Below are positions 1 to 7,850 of a DNA stretch of 64,000 bases, piece after piece. The stretch spans positions 23,335 through 87,334 of the forward strand of contig NZ_JBNRLS010000007.1 in NCBI RefSeq assembly GCF_050379415.1, written 5' to 3'. Origin of the DNA: Marinobacter sp050379415 (GTDB lineage: Bacteria > Pseudomonadota > Gammaproteobacteria > Pseudomonadales > Oleiphilaceae). The position numbers and the translations under genes are program-made. The notes under the pieces are model-generated. The model searched no databases. It was not told where the DNA came from and saw nothing but the letters and a program-made list of their open reading frames with translations. The stretch's first letter is position 1; each line of letters starts with the position of its first letter.

Positions 1-123
1 GATGTGGCTGTTGTTGGTGCGCAGATCGTAGACCACCCACGCAACACTGGCGGCGACGAGGGCCAGCCAGATACCGAGTCCGGTCCAGCTGTCGATCAGG
101 GCCTGAATCTGGTCAATAGTCAT
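1..123 (-). CDS. Membrane protein, N-terminal fragment (possibly DUF4396)
   Basis: This gene is cut by the left edge; only its first 41 codons are present, read leftwards from an ATG at 123. They start MTIDQIQALIDSWTGLGIWL and continue into one hydrophobic helix followed by VVYDLRTNNSHI. The pattern of a short amphipathic lead, a membrane helix and a basic end fits the start of a multi-pass membrane protein and resembles what I remember of DUF4396 proteins, but the diagnostic part lies outside the window. It is divergent from the gene at 245, with a 121-base intergenic region between them. Family assignment is tentative. Confidence 0.5.
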   Translation of the reverse strand, partial: MTIDQIQALIDSWTGLGIWLALVAASVAWVVYDLRTNNSHI

Positions 124-244
124 AGCCGAGAGAGTCCTTCGCCCAGAAAATTTGCAACACTGGTTAGAGACTGGAACCCGGTTGAACGTTTTTCAACCGT
201 GTCCGGCGCGGAACGGTTGGTGTAGCGAACGCAGGAGGCAAACC

Positions 245-553
245 ATGACTTCAGAGAAAGACGGGCGTAAGCCTGCAGGCCAATGGTCACAGAAAGTGAC
301 CGAAACCAGTGACTCGCTGGATCTCGAGGAAGGTGTTTTTACCCTGGAGGATCCGAAAGAGATAGCCTTGTCACTGAAGCGTTCAGCGGAGCAGAGTTCA
401 CGGCGGAAATCCGAACCCTTCCGCTCCGCCATGTCGATGCTGACGTTCTACATCAACCGTGCGGGCAAACATCTTCCTGAAGAGCAACGGCATCGGCTGC
501 AGCAGGCGAAGGAGGAACTGCGGGTCCTGTTTGGTCGGCCGAGAAAAGGTTAG
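245..553 (+). CDS. DUF3175 domain-containing protein
   Basis: A 102-residue soluble protein of unknown function. The ATG at 245 is chosen because AGGAGG lies 8 bases upstream; an earlier in-frame start exists but has no ribosome binding site. The central stretch (LDLEEGVFTLEDPKEIA) and the segment RSAMSMLTFYINRAG are the features I associate with DUF3175, a small conserved family common in Pseudomonas-type bacteria. The tail is helical and rich in charged residues (EEQRHRLQQAKEELRVLFG). No catalytic motif is evident. It is followed by an unrelated small gene at 647 on the same strand. Confidence 0.8.
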   Translation: MTSEKDGRKPAGQWSQKVTETSDSLDLEEGVFTLEDPKEIALSLKRSAEQSSRRKSEPFRSAMSMLTFYINRAGKHLPEEQRHRLQQAKEELRVLFGRPRKG

Positions 554-646
554 CCGGGGCGGCAGTCGGTTTTTGGTTGCGCAGATTCGCCGGTTCTCTG
601 TTAAGTTTAAAAAAGATTCCTGGTATCAAGGAACAAGGAGACCGCC

Positions 647-859
647 ATGTTTGTTGCCGAGAAAGCCACCGGGCACTTGATTGAAGTGCTGGATAGCGCC
701 GCCCTGTTCGATCCTCACCTGGATTCCATCAAAGGCAGCCTTCACTATGGGGAGGAAGCTCAGGATCCGGAATCCTTCCCGAAATCGGAGCTGGTTTTCC
801 CGTCGGGTGAACCCCTCCCAAGGTGCTGGACAGACCCCGATTACCGGCGCCGAACATAA
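647..859 (+). CDS. Conserved small protein of unknown function
   Basis: A 70-residue acidic protein preceded by AAGGAG 6 bases before the ATG, which makes it a convincing small gene. It contains the run LFDPHLDSIKGSLHYGEEAQ and ends in LPRCWTDPDYRRRT. Similar short proteins with a PSGE-LPRCW-DP-Y ending occur in halophilic gammaproteobacteria and are sometimes labelled acetyltransferase, but at this length no acetyl-CoA binding fold is possible, so I leave the function open. The gene lies 36 bases before the antiporter gene at 896 and may be cotranscribed with it. Confidence 0.65.
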   Translation: MFVAEKATGHLIEVLDSAALFDPHLDSIKGSLHYGEEAQDPESFPKSELVFPSGEPLPRCWTDPDYRRRT

Positions 860-895
860 ACCACTGCACTTAATCCACCGGAGCGATTTCACCCA

Positions 896-2788
896 ATGAC
901 TGCCTACTTTGTCCAGGCCTTTATCTACCTGGTGGCTGCAGTCATTGCAGTACCCCTCGCCAAGCGCCTCGGTCTGGGTTCCGTACTCGGTTACCTGGTG
1001 GCCGGGGTTGTCATAGGACCTGTAACCGGTTTTGTCGGCCAGGAAGCTTCAACGATCCAGCATTTTGCCGAATTCGGCGTAGTGATGATGCTGTTTCTCG
1101 TGGGCATGGAACTGGATCCGAAGGCATTGTGGGCCATGCGGGTTCGGTTGGTGGGCCTTGGCGGCCTGCAGGTCGTGCTGACGTCGGTCGCTGGTTTTGC
1201 GGTCGCTACCTGGCTTGGCCTGGTGTGGCAGACGGCGCTCGCGGTAGGGCTGATTTTTGCGTTGTCGTCTACGGCGATCGTCCTCCAGACCTTGAGCGAA
1301 AAGGGGCTGGCGAAAACCGAAGGAGGGCGAAGCGCCTTTTCCGTATTGCTGTTCCAGGACATCGCCGTTATCCCGGTATTGGCACTTATTCCGCTGCTTT
1401 CTGTCTCGGCGGGGGCAGAGCCAGGAGCAGGCACGGCCGGCCACGGTGACCAACTGAGTCTGGTGGATGGCCTGCCGGCCTGGGCCCATGCCCTGGTGGT
1501 GGTCGGAGCGATCGCGTTCGTGATCGTTGGTGGCTTCTACCTCGGGCGGCCGCTGTTCCGATACGTGGTGCGGGCCGGGTTACGGGAAGTGTTCACGGCC
1601 ACGGCGCTGATGCTGGTGATCGGCATTGCGGCATTGATGAGCCTGGTCAACCTGTCGCCTGCCCTTGGAGCCTTTCTTGCCGGCGTGGTGCTGGCCAACA
1701 GCGAATTCCGTCATGAGCTGGAAGCGAACATAGAACCCTTCAAGGGGCTGTTGCTGGGTCTCTTTTTCATCACGGTCGGCGCCGGCATCGATTTCGGTGT
1801 GCTGGCGGCGTCCTGGATGGTGGTGCTGGGTCTGGCGCTCCTGGTGATTGTGATAAAGGCCCTGATCCTGTGTGCCCTGGCAATGACGTTCGGGATCCGG
1901 GGCAGCAATGGCTGGTTATTCACGCTCGGCCTCGCGCAGGCCGGTGAATTCGGTTTTGTCCTGCTCACCTACAGTCGCCAGAACAGCGTGATTCCAACCG
2001 ATCTGGCGCAGACGTTGTCGATGGTGGTGGCGCTGTCCATGTTCCTGACACCACTGCTTTTCATCGTCTACGACCGGGTCGTTTTGCCCCGGTATCGCAC
2101 CGCAACCAATCCGGAGCGTGAGGCAGATGACATCGAGGAACAGGCACCCGTGATTGTCGCCGGTGTGGGTCGTTTTGGTCAGATTGTCTGCCGGCTGTTG
2201 CGGGCCAACAACATTCCCACGGTGGTGCTGGATCATGAGATCGAGCAAATAGAGAACGTCCGGCAGATCGGGTTGAAAAGCTACTTCGGTGATGCCAGCC
2301 GGCCGGACCTGCTCGAGACCGCCGGCATCGACAATGCCAGGCTGCTGATCGTGGCCATCGATGACCGGGACCGGGCGATCAAGATCGTCGAGCACGTCAA
2401 GCAGTTTCATCCCGGTGTCTGGGTTCTTGCCCGCGCCTTTGATCGCGGCCACGGTTACCGCTTACGGCAGGCCGGTGCCGATGACGTGGTCAGCGAGACC
2501 TACCATTCAGCACTGGAATTGGGCGGCCACACCCTGACGGCCATGGGCGTTCACCCGCTTCGGGCCCGGCAGATGACCTGGGCGTTCTTCGAGAATGAGA
2601 GGGCTCATGAAGACGAGCTGTTCGAGGCGTGGAAGGAAATCGAGGAGGGCATCGGTTTCAGTCCCCGTTACGGTGAGCTGTTCATGAAGCTCGAGGAGGC
2701 GCTGAGCGGCGTCATGCAAAAGGATTGGGACGAACCGAAACGTGAAGATGTCCCGGTCTGGGCACCCCCTGAAAAAAAACTGGAATAA
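896..2788 (+). CDS. CPA2-family monovalent cation:proton antiporter (KefB/KefC-like)
   Basis: A 630-residue inner-membrane exchanger. Residues 1 to about 385 form the Na/H-exchanger membrane domain with roughly 12 helices, including LVGMELDP and the LLFQDIAVIPVLAL segment typical of this class. From about residue 415 a TrkA-N (RCK) domain follows, with the nucleotide-binding motif VAGVGRFGQ and the acidic strand end VVLDHE. This is the architecture of KefB, KefC and YbaL, which extrude potassium in exchange for protons under glutathione or nucleotide control. Cognate accessory genes (kefF/kefG) are absent, so substrate and ligand are not certain. The ATG follows the end of the small gene at 647 by 36 bases. 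Confidence 0.9.
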   Translation: MTAYFVQAFIYLVAAVIAVPLAKRLGLGSVLGYLVAGVVIGPVTGFVGQEASTIQHFAEFGVVMMLFLVGMELDPKALWAMRVRLVGLGGLQVVLTSVAGFAVATWLGLVWQTALAVGLIFALSSTAIVLQTLSEKGLAKTEGGRSAFSVLLFQDIAVIPVLALIPLLSVSAGAEPGAGTAGHGDQLSLVDGLPAWAHALVVVGAIAFVIVGGFYLGRPLFRYVVRAGLREVFTATALMLVIGIAALMSLVNLSPALGAFLAGVVLANSEFRHELEANIEPFKGLLLGLFFITVGAGIDFGVLAASWMVVLGLALLVIVIKALILCALAMTFGIRGSNGWLFTLGLAQAGEFGFVLLTYSRQNSVIPTDLAQTLSMVVALSMFLTPLLFIVYDRVVLPRYRTATNPEREADDIEEQAPVIVAGVGRFGQIVCRLLRANNIPTVVLDHEIEQIENVRQIGLKSYFGDASRPDLLETAGIDNARLLIVAIDDRDRAIKIVEHVKQFHPGVWVLARAFDRGHGYRLRQAGADDVVSETYHSALELGGHTLTAMGVHPLRARQMTWAFFENERAHEDELFEAWKEIEEGIGFSPRYGELFMKLEEALSGVMQKDWDEPKREDVPVWAPPEKKLE

Positions 2789-2853
2789 ACTCGCTACCCA
2801 CACGTCTTCCTGGTGAAAGCAACCCGAAACGGGCAAAACAGGAGGACGTAACC

Positions 2854-3366
2854 ATGAAAAAGCACGTACTGACCCTCGCAATCTGTTCCATCCTTTCCAC
2901 TGGTGCCCTGGCGGCCGAAGGCTCCGGTTCCGCCAATGCCAGTATGCAGGCCGAGACCAACATGAGTGCTGAGGCCAGTGCCCAGAATGGTGTTTCGGCC
3001 CAAGGCGGCGGATCCGCTTCGGCTGAAGGTAGCGTCAATGGCCGGTCGGTTCGCGATGAGGCATCTGAACAAGGTCAGGCGGCCAGCAGTGAGGCTCGCC
3101 AGAACGCCAATCAGGCTGTACGCGCGGGCGTCGAAACCGGCCAGAAGGTCCGGGGTACTGCAAACGCAGCGGCCGAAGCCGCTGCCTCCAGTGCGGATGA
3201 GCAGCGCCAGCAGGCGCAGGAGCGAATGAATGAGGCCCGAAATGCCGAAATCCGGGCTGAAACCAATCAGCAAATCGGCACGTCAGTGTCAGATAGCGTG
3301 AAGAGTGAAGTTCGCAACACCGTGAAGGGTACGGTGCAGGGCTCCGCCACCGGCGGCGCTCTGTAA
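2854..3366 (+). CDS. Secreted alanine/serine/glutamine-rich low-complexity protein
   Basis: A 170-residue protein with a clear signal peptide (MKKHVLTLAICSILSTGALA, cleavage near residue 20) and a mature part made almost only of Ala, Ser, Gly, Glu, Gln and Asn. The middle has loosely periodic segments (GSASAEGSVNG, QGQAASSEARQNANQAV), and the second half is strongly helical and likely to form a coiled coil. I recognise no domain. Composition suggests an extended periplasmic or surface protein. AGGAGG lies 9 bases before the ATG, and a strong terminator follows at 3384, so it is probably transcribed on its own or with the antiporter upstream. Confidence 0.75.
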   Translation: MKKHVLTLAICSILSTGALAAEGSGSANASMQAETNMSAEASAQNGVSAQGGGSASAEGSVNGRSVRDEASEQGQAASSEARQNANQAVRAGVETGQKVRGTANAAAEAAASSADEQRQQAQERMNEARNAEIRAETNQQIGTSVSDSVKSEVRNTVKGTVQGSATGGAL

Positions 3367-3383
3367 GCATTCACTCAGCCGCG

Positions 3384-3412
3384 GCCGGGCCATTTTCAGG
3401 CCCGGCTTTTTT
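3384..3412 (+). terminator. Rho-independent terminator
   Basis: A perfect 8-bp GC stem (GCCGGGCC with GGCCCGGC), a 7-base loop and six T residues lie 18 bases after the alanine-rich gene. It separates that gene from the outer-membrane protein gene. Confidence 0.9.
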
Positions 3413-3431
3413 CTGACAGAGAGGAGCCGAT

Positions 3432-4400
3432 ATGCGTTTGATAGACCGAATCTCCGCACTGTCCCTTGCCGTGGGACTGATGTCTCCATTACTGGTGGCC
3501 GAGGCCGCGGAAAAGGCTGAACTGAACGGGCATCTGGAAGGGGGCTACGAGCACGACAGCAACCTGACCGTGGACGAACTGAATGCGTCTTCCGGCGAGA
3601 GTGACGAGGCCTGGGTGTTCGATGCTGGTCTGGAGGGCATCCTCAAGCCGGCAGAACGACTGAATATCACGCTCGGTTATTCCGTGTCCGGCCGCCGGTA
3701 CCAGACCTTTGACCGGTTTGACCAGGACATTCATCTGGCTTCCGCCGATATCAGTTACGACTTCGATCCGGTTACCGTCGGAGCCAGCTACCATTTTTCC
3801 CATGCGACGCTGGGTTCCGATCCTTTCCTGGATTATCAGCGAGCCAGTGTCTATCTCGGGCGTCTGGTAGGTGACGATGTCTACCTGCTGGCGAGTCTGC
3901 AGGATAAGGGCAAGGACTTCGAGGACAGCGATGCCCGGGATTCGGACATCAAGGGCGCCAGCCTGGATACGTTCTTTTTCTTCAACGAGGCCCGAAGCCA
4001 CTTGCTGTTCGGGGTGGACGGCGACCGTGAGGACGCTGAGGCCGATGCCTATGACAACCGCCTGGTGCGGGTCCGCATCAGCCTGGTGCACAAGTTCACG
4101 CTGGCAGGCGAGGACAACCGGTTGCGACTGGGCTGGCGGTTCGAGGATCGGGAATACGAGGCGGTGACCATCACCAGCAACGATCCGTTGCTGACGGATC
4201 CGCTCACAGGTGACCTTACCGAGCGCAGTTCCAGCCAGCGCGCGGATCAGGGGCGAATCCTGGAAGCAGGCTGGCGCATCGGTCTGACCGAGGTGGTCAG
4301 TATTGAGCCCAGCATTTCGTACGGAAACTACACCTCGAACGTGGATTCGGCCGACTATGACAAGACCGTGGCTGGAGTCACCCTGCGGGCCGGATTCTGA
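3432..4400 (+). CDS. Outer-membrane beta-barrel protein
   Basis: A 322-residue protein with a signal peptide ending near AEAA (about residue 26), then GGYEHDSNL, which is typical of the first strand of outer-membrane barrels of the surface lipoprotein assembly/DUF560 type. Alternating polar-aromatic strands continue to the end (for example LNITLGYSVSGRRYQTF and VGASYHFSHATLG). The last residue is Phe in a final strand VAGVTLRAGF, the C-terminal signal expected for BAM-dependent insertion. Its precise role is unknown. It converges on the S8 protease gene with only 10 bases between their ends, and follows the terminator at 3384, so it has its own promoter. Confidence 0.8.
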   Translation: MRLIDRISALSLAVGLMSPLLVAEAAEKAELNGHLEGGYEHDSNLTVDELNASSGESDEAWVFDAGLEGILKPAERLNITLGYSVSGRRYQTFDRFDQDIHLASADISYDFDPVTVGASYHFSHATLGSDPFLDYQRASVYLGRLVGDDVYLLASLQDKGKDFEDSDARDSDIKGASLDTFFFFNEARSHLLFGVDGDREDAEADAYDNRLVRVRISLVHKFTLAGEDNRLRLGWRFEDREYEAVTITSNDPLLTDPLTGDLTERSSSQRADQGRILEAGWRIGLTEVVSIEPSISYGNYTSNVDSADYDKTVAGVTLRAGF

Positions 4401-4410
4401 CCCGTAAGAA

Positions 4411-5742
4411 TCAGTAATCCAGCAGGCCGTGGCCGAAACTCCGGTCACGGCCAGGCTCGCCAAGGTCCCGGGCTGTTCCGATCAGAGCCTCTATGGCCTG
4501 CTCCGGGGAAGTCGCGAGAAGCCGGCAGGCGAGGGCCGCCGCGACCACCGGTGCCGCCAGGGAGGTGCCGCTGTCTGACGTCAATCCGCCATCCGGTGCA
4601 GCGACCGGGACCGATACGCCCCGGGCCGCAAACATCACCTGCTCGCCACGATTGGCCCACCGATAAAGCTCGTTCGAGTCATCCACTGCGGTAACACCGA
4701 CGACTCCCGGATAGGCCGCCGGATACAGTGGAGGTGCCGCCGGTCCCTGATTGCCCACCGCGGCCACCATCACAATGCCGCGATCCAGCAGGTTGCCGGT
4801 CACCGTCGCCAGCACCCGGTTATCCGGCCCTGTCAGGCTGATATTCACGACGGAAATAGCCTGCTCCGACAGCCAGTTCAGGCCCTGCAGAAGATGTCCC
4901 AGAGTGGCACCGGACAGATTCCGGTTCCGGTCAAAGAACACTGACGCGTTGTACAGGGTGGCGCCGGGCAGGCGGGCTGGCGAATCACCGCTGAAGTCGC
5001 CCACCATCAGGCTCGCGACGGCGGTCCCGTGGGCACGGGGCTCGGCAAGCTGGCCTTTCGCGCCGTCGACCTTGAGGAAACGGGACTGCACCAGCCGGGC
5101 TTGCCGGAATGCCGGATGGTCCGTGGCAATCGAGGTATCCACCATACCGACCCGAACCGGGGAAGAGCACAGGCTCTGCCACTGGGGTGCCCGCGACTGC
5201 GGCTTCGGCGGTGGTTCGTCAGTCTGGGGGCTGTAGATATGGTTCCGGTCCAGCCGGTCCGTAAGCTCCGGCAGAATTGAGCGCAGGGCCTCCCGGGAGT
5301 CCAGTTCCGGTGACACCCGGAAGCGGACAAGGTTTACGCCCAGTCCCCCCAATTCTTGACGCTTGAGCAGCGTAATGCCGGTTTGATCGAGTCGGGCGAT
5401 TTCCTCGTCCGTGCCGGTGAACAGCCACTCGCGTTCCACCGCGCGCCAGCCATCTTCGACGACAACATCGTTGAATGCTACCTCGCCTTGTTCCGTCAGG
5501 ACAGGCAGCTTCGACGGCAGGTTTTCAAGCGGGTTCCGGAGGGTTTTGGTTGCGGTTTCCACCCGGTCCTCGATGTGACGGGCCATCCTCCGCTCCACGA
5601 GCCGTTCTGCGCTTTGCTCCACCTGCCGGGTGACAGGGCCGGCGGCACCGTCCAGCACGCCGGTACCCAGCGCCACAACCGGGGTAGCAAGGGAGGCCAG
5701 GGCAAGGGCGGAGAGCCAATGGATCTTTCGGGAGTGCTTCAT
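4411..5742 (-). CDS. S8 (subtilisin-like) serine peptidase, exported
   Basis: A 443-residue secreted protease. A signal peptide (IHWLSALALASLATPVVA) is followed by a helical propeptide-like region, a linker rich in Pro, and the catalytic domain. All three catalytic motifs are present: Asp in MVDTSIATDHPAF, His in HGTAVASLM, and Ser in GTSLAAPVVAA, with the oxyanion Asn region VNISLTGPDN. The ATG at 5742 was chosen. A second in-frame ATG at 5772 encodes the same MKHSR start, because a 15-base segment is repeated. The gene is divergent from the ECF sigma gene (128 bases apart), an arrangement that suggests shared control. The target is unknown. Confidence 0.88.
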   Translation of the reverse strand: MKHSRKIHWLSALALASLATPVVALGTGVLDGAAGPVTRQVEQSAERLVERRMARHIEDRVETATKTLRNPLENLPSKLPVLTEQGEVAFNDVVVEDGWRAVEREWLFTGTDEEIARLDQTGITLLKRQELGGLGVNLVRFRVSPELDSREALRSILPELTDRLDRNHIYSPQTDEPPPKPQSRAPQWQSLCSSPVRVGMVDTSIATDHPAFRQARLVQSRFLKVDGAKGQLAEPRAHGTAVASLMVGDFSGDSPARLPGATLYNASVFFDRNRNLSGATLGHLLQGLNWLSEQAISVVNISLTGPDNRVLATVTGNLLDRGIVMVAAVGNQGPAAPPLYPAAYPGVVGVTAVDDSNELYRWANRGEQVMFAARGVSVPVAAPDGGLTSDSGTSLAAPVVAAALACRLLATSPEQAIEALIGTARDLGEPGRDRSFGHGLLDY

Positions 5743-5870
5743 CGTGTCTGTCCGCATTCGGGAGTGTTTCATTCGATATAACGACCGGGTCAGAAAAAAA
5801 TTCCGTGCTTTGGTGGAATAAAACGGTTTCTGGCTCGTTGTACTGGTAACACGTATCAGCAAAGAGCGCT

Positions 5871-6362
5871 ATGCATCAGGAAATTACCGAACTTTTGCCC
5901 AGGCTCAGACGCTTTGCCTACTCGCTTACCGGCTCCATGCCCGATGCCGACGACCTGCTCCAGAACACGGTGGAACGGTTACTGGCCCGGGAAATGCCCG
6001 GGGACGCTGATCTTACCAAGTGGGCGTTCCGGGTCTGTCGCAATGTCTGGATAGACGAGTGCCGGGCCCGGAAGGTTCGCCGGGAGGCAGCGGAACGGCC
6101 GGAGCTGTCCGATGGCCAGGTTGTGGACGGCGAGCAGCAGACGGCCCGGGAGATCGAGTGGAGCCGGGTGGATGCGGCCATGGCAAATTTGCCGGAGGAT
6201 CAGCGCCAGATCATATCCCTGGTGGCCATCCAGGGCTTCTCCTACCAGGCCGTTGCGGAGATTCTGTCGGTACGCAAGGGTACGGTCATGAGCCGGCTGG
6301 CCCGGGCGAGGGCGGCACTGAGCGAGGCGCTGGCATCTGTAACCATGAGGACCCGACCATGA
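5871..6362 (+). CDS. ECF-type RNA polymerase sigma factor
   Basis: A 163-residue sigma-70 family protein of the extracytoplasmic-function class. Region 2 spans about residues 9-75 (RRFAYSLTGSMPDADDLLQN, then WAFRVCRNVWIDECR). Region 4 spans about 105-150 with the helix-turn-helix FSYQAVAEILSVRKGTVMSR. Its stop codon overlaps the start of the next gene as ATGA, so sigma and anti-sigma are translationally coupled. It is divergent from the S8 protease gene; such sigma factors usually control their own operon and nearby envelope genes, so the protease is a likely target. The activating signal cannot be read from sequence. Confidence 0.92.
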   Translation: MHQEITELLPRLRRFAYSLTGSMPDADDLLQNTVERLLAREMPGDADLTKWAFRVCRNVWIDECRARKVRREAAERPELSDGQVVDGEQQTAREIEWSRVDAAMANLPEDQRQIISLVAIQGFSYQAVAEILSVRKGTVMSRLARARAALSEALASVTMRTRP

Positions 6363-7084
6363 ACATAACCGACGAGACCCTGTCTGCTTTCCTGGACCAT
6401 GAACTGCCCGAGGCAGAGATGCAGGCGGTGCGTGACCAGCTGGCCGCGGATCCGGCACTGGCGGATCGTCTGGCGGAACTGGCGTCGGTCGATGCCGAAC
6501 TGCAGGCCCGTTATGGCGCGATCGATGACCGGCCTATGCCCGAATCGGTTACCCGGCTGCTGGCTGAAAAGTCATCAGAGGGTGCCGGAGGCGAGCCGGA
6601 CAATGTCATTGCCTTCCCCTGGTGGCGTAGGGTAAGGGAGCATACCGGCAAAGCCGTCGCCGCTGCGGTGATTGCCGGGTTTGCGCTCGCCCAGTGGCTG
6701 GCCTTGCCGGAGTCCGGCGAAGAAGCCGGCTGGGCGGAGGTGGCACAGGCCCTGGAGGCGCGTCCGAGCGGTGAGCCCCATGCCATTGACGATACCACCG
6801 TGACGCCGAGGCTGACCTTCCGGAACCAGGACGGAGACTGGTGCCGGCAGTACCTGGTACAGAAGGCTGACCATGCCTCCGAACAGATTGCCTGCCGCAC
6901 CGGTGCCGGCGACTGGCAACAGGTGGCGAAAGTCGATGTGGAGGTTAGCGCCTCTCCGGAGGCCTATCAGACCGCGACCGGAGGTCGTGTCCTGGATGAG
7001 ACGCTGGATCGACTCATGGAAGGGCCGGCCATTGGCCCTGATGCGGAAAGAACCCTGATCGAGAAACAATGGAGCGGCCAATAA
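6359..7084 (+). CDS. Transmembrane anti-sigma factor
   Basis: A 241-residue protein starting MNITDETLSAFLDHELPE, the amphipathic opening seen in many ECF anti-sigma proteins of the RsiW/FecR-less type. The cytoplasmic N-terminal part would bind the sigma factor. A single membrane helix lies near residues 98-117 (AVAAAVIAGFALAQWLALP), and the rest is periplasmic with two Cys residues (WCRQ and IACRTG) that could form a disulfide. The start overlaps the sigma gene by four bases. No zinc-finger HxxxCxxC motif is present. A strong terminator overlaps its stop codon and closes the operon. Confidence 0.85.
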   Translation: MNITDETLSAFLDHELPEAEMQAVRDQLAADPALADRLAELASVDAELQARYGAIDDRPMPESVTRLLAEKSSEGAGGEPDNVIAFPWWRRVREHTGKAVAAAVIAGFALAQWLALPESGEEAGWAEVAQALEARPSGEPHAIDDTTVTPRLTFRNQDGDWCRQYLVQKADHASEQIACRTGAGDWQQVAKVDVEVSASPEAYQTATGGRVLDETLDRLMEGPAIGPDAERTLIEKQWSGQ

Positions 7085-7099
7085 CGGCCGCTCTTTTTT
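7072..7099 (+). terminator. Rho-independent terminator of the sigma/anti-sigma operon
   Basis: An 8-bp perfect stem (GAGCGGCC with GGCCGCTC), a 6-base loop and six T residues. The left arm lies inside the last codons of the anti-sigma gene. Confidence 0.92.
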
Positions 7100-7141
7100 G
7101 AGCAGGTTTGAAATCCCTGTCACGTTTCTGTAGCCTTTATT

Positions 7142-7161
7142 TTAATTGAACGTTCAATTAA
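7142..7161. promoter_or_regulatory. Palindromic operator, predicted BetI site
   Basis: A perfect 20-bp palindrome with half-site TTAATTGAAC lies 66 bases upstream of betI. Its position before betI-betB-betA, its perfect symmetry and its TTGAACGTTCAA core fit a TetR-family operator, and BetI is the obvious ligand-responsive repressor. Binding itself is inferred. Confidence 0.8.
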
Positions 7162-7227
7162 TAAAAAACAGGTAGAGATCAGAGCCTGTTTTCGACACGG
7201 AAATCATCGGGAATTCGCGGAATCGCC

Positions 7228-7836
7228 ATGCCAAAAGTTGGAATGAAAGATACCCGCAAGCAGCAGCTCATTGACGCCACCATGGAGTCCATCGCCGAGC
7301 TGGGCATGCAGAACACCACCATAGTCAGCATCAGCAAGCGGGCGGGAATGTCCTCGGGGATCATCAGTCATTACTTCGGGGGCAAGCAGGGCCTGATCGA
7401 GGCGGCGTTGCGTTACCTGCTCGAGCAGCTGGGCAAGGAACTGCGTGAGCGCATGGCGAAAACCGATGGCTCCCCGGAGCAGCGGCTTGATTGCATCGTG
7501 GAAGCCAACTTTTCCGAATTCCAGCGCTCGGCCCTGGCCGCCAAGACCTGGCTGAGCTTCTGGTCCCGCTCCATGCATGAGCCGGGGCTCAAGCGACTGC
7601 AGCAGATCAACAACGCCCGGCTGTACAGCAACCTGCGCTATTCCTTCGCCCAGGTGTTGCCGGCGGGGCAGGCCACGGAGGCCGCGCGCCAGACCGCTGC
7701 GATGATTGACGGTTTCTGGCTGCGAAGTGCCCTGAGCCTGGACCCGATGGAAAGCTTCGAGGCGGGCGAGCGGCTCACCAAACAGTTTATTCACGACACC
7801 CTGGCCAAGGCCGGGGCAACGAATTCAGCGAATTGA
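7228..7836 (+). CDS. betI: Choline-responsive repressor BetI
   Basis: A 202-residue TetR-family regulator. The N-terminal helix-turn-helix is RKQQLIDATMESIAELG followed by SISKRAGMSSGIISHYFGGK, and the ligand-binding half carries the conserved WLSFWSRSMHEPGLKRLQQ of BetI proteins. In known systems BetI represses the bet genes and is released by choline. It is first in the operon betI-betB-betA, with a perfect palindrome upstream that is probably its own operator. The stop codon lies 14 bases before the betB ATG. Length matches the family (about 195-200). Confidence 0.95.
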   Translation: MPKVGMKDTRKQQLIDATMESIAELGMQNTTIVSISKRAGMSSGIISHYFGGKQGLIEAALRYLLEQLGKELRERMAKTDGSPEQRLDCIVEANFSEFQRSALAAKTWLSFWSRSMHEPGLKRLQQINNARLYSNLRYSFAQVLPAGQATEAARQTAAMIDGFWLRSALSLDPMESFEAGERLTKQFIHDTLAKAGATNSAN

Positions 7837-7850
7837 GGTTACCGGTCACT

